43,216 nucleotides of DNA from Fidelibacterota bacterium SCGC AAA298-D23 (GTDB lineage Bacteria > Fidelibacterota > Marinisomatia > Marinisomatales > Marinisomataceae): positions 1 through 43,216 of the forward strand of contig AQSI01000002.1 in NCBI GenBank assembly GCA_000402655.1. Direction: 5' to 3'. Made by a program: the position numbers and the translations under genes. Positions 42,495 to 43,216 of this stretch are shown piece after piece (positions within the stretch are counted from its first letter, which is position 1; the number at the start of each line of letters is the position of its first letter). The notes under the pieces were generated by a model. That model saw only the letters and a program-made list of their open reading frames with translations, searched no databases and was not told where the DNA came from.

Positions 42495-43216
42495 GTAAAA
42501 AAATTAAATCAATTTTAGCTACCGATTGTGGTAGTACTACAACAAAAGCTGTCTTAATTGAATGGAAAGAAGATAGATATCGCCTTACTTTTAGAGGTGA
42601 AGCACCAACAACAGTAGAAGCTCCATTTGAAGATGTAACTAAAGGTGTTTTAAATGCCGTTATGGAAGTAGAAGAGTTATCTGGAAGAACCATATTGGAT
42701 GGAGATAAAATTATCACTCCTGACAATGGTTCAAAGGGTGTGGATATTTATGTTTCAACAAGTTCAGCTGGAGGTGGTCTTCAAATGATGGTAGCAGGAG
42801 TTGTTAAATCTATGTCTGGAGAAAGCGCAGAAAGGGCTGCTTTAGGAGCAGGATCTATTGTTATGGACGTACTTGCTTCGAATGATGGAAGGTTGCCTCA
42901 TGAAAAAATTACTAGAATCAGGCAACTTAGACCTGATATGATTTTACTTTCAGGCGGAACTGATGGTGGTACGACTACTCATGTGATGGAATTAGCTGAA
43001 ATTTTAGCTGCTGCAAATCCTCGTCCTCGCCTCGGCCAAAATTATAAACTACCAGTTATTTATGCTGGAAATAACAAAGCTCAAGATTCTATTAGAGAAA
43101 CTCTTGGTGAGATTTCTGATTTGGATATTGTTGATAATATCAGACCTGTTTTAGAGAAAGAAAATCTTGAACCATCAAGAGATAAAATACACGATTTATT
43201 TATGGAACACGTTATG
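42491..43216 (+). CDS. mutL: Glutamate mutase MutL/GlmL-family protein, N-terminal part (partial)
   Basis: The first 242 residues of an ASKHA-type protein, cut by the window edge. The phosphate-binding loop ATDCGSTTTKAVLIEW is followed by VDIYVSTSSAGGGLQMMVAG, DMILLSGGTDGGTTTHVMEL and PVIYAGNNKAQDSI, which fit the MutL/GlmL family. That protein is encoded with coenzyme B12-dependent glutamate mutase or related mutases, and its biochemical role is still unclear (reactivation or assembly is suggested). It is unrelated to the mismatch-repair MutL. It starts inside the cdsA stop (ATGA). The mutase subunits would be expected further right. Confidence 0.9.
   Translation, partial: MSKKIKSILATDCGSTTTKAVLIEWKEDRYRLTFRGEAPTTVEAPFEDVTKGVLNAVMEVEELSGRTILDGDKIITPDNGSKGVDIYVSTSSAGGGLQMMVAGVVKSMSGESAERAALGAGSIVMDVLASNDGRLPHEKITRIRQLRPDMILLSGGTDGGTTTHVMELAEILAAANPRPRLGQNYKLPVIYAGNNKAQDSIRETLGEISDLDIVDNIRPVLEKENLEPSRDKIHDLFMEHVM

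Noticed and set aside
42491..43216. Possible DNA mismatch-repair MutL
   Set aside because: The motifs are of the ASKHA type with DCGSTTTKAVL. Mismatch-repair MutL is a GHKL ATPase with an unrelated N-terminus.

Overview
The window is a gene-dense stretch of a low-GC (roughly 30%) bacterial chromosome. I infer the FCB superphylum, most likely Candidatus Marinimicrobia (SAR406) or a close marine relative. The reasons are a GWxTD-domain protein, a PorV/PorQ-family barrel, a half-length GlgA-like protein next to a large lipoprotein (an arrangement I recall from Bacteroidota), a lipoprotein starting CAYFNTFYNA, a TatT-type TRAP operon and a MutL/GlmL gene at the right edge. The lineage is an inference from gene families, not a phylogeny. 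Almost every base is coding. No gap reaches 100 bases, and start and stop codons often overlap (ATGA, TAATG, or overlaps of 8-17 bases). I saw no insertion sequence, phage gene, CRISPR array, rRNA or large repeat.

Layout: 1-3588 holds the trxB tail, an unusual ABC ATPase, a secreted beta-propeller protein, and a GWxTD protein split by an apparent frameshift in an A6 run. 3593-9440 holds an RNase H and the rod-shape cluster mreB-mreC-mreD-mrdA-rodA. 9498-14142 holds the GlgA-like half protein, a lipoprotein, an outer-membrane barrel and a TPR protein. 14146-20802 holds glyA, a TatT-TatP-DctQM TRAP importer, a PorV/PorQ-like barrel and bamD. 20818-25397 holds nadD, a Ca/Na antiporter, ftsE-ftsX, grpE and a dnaJ with only half of the usual zinc-finger motifs. 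25444-27625 holds two membrane-anchored proteins of uncertain role. 27622-30969 holds rsmD, coaD, icd, obg and tRNA-Ser(GCT).

The strands then alternate. 30973-31788 holds a small membrane protein and a thioredoxin-like protein (+). 31792-33299 holds an amidase lipoprotein followed by an overlapping 37-codon gene (-). 33398-36039 is a small accessory operon with a well-formed promoter: a four-helix membrane protein, a small Xre regulator, a YwqK-like protein, a CPBP protease, a CXXS thioredoxin-like protein and a 44-residue protein. 36026-37800 holds bolA and a photolyase-like gene (-). 37818-43216 holds a TPR lipoprotein, a DHODH-like gene, rlpA, a lipid kinase, cdsA and the start of mutL (+).

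Together the genes serve envelope construction, cell shape and division, outer-membrane assembly, solute import, protein folding, and central or cofactor metabolism. I found no convincing new defence or mobile system. The best leads are the frameshifted GWxTD gene, the DnaJ with one zinc centre, the photolyase-like protein without the residues for an iron-sulphur cluster, the GlgA-like pseudoenzyme, the translationally overlapping 37-residue protein, and the promoter with an inverted repeat ahead of the membrane-protein/Xre operon.
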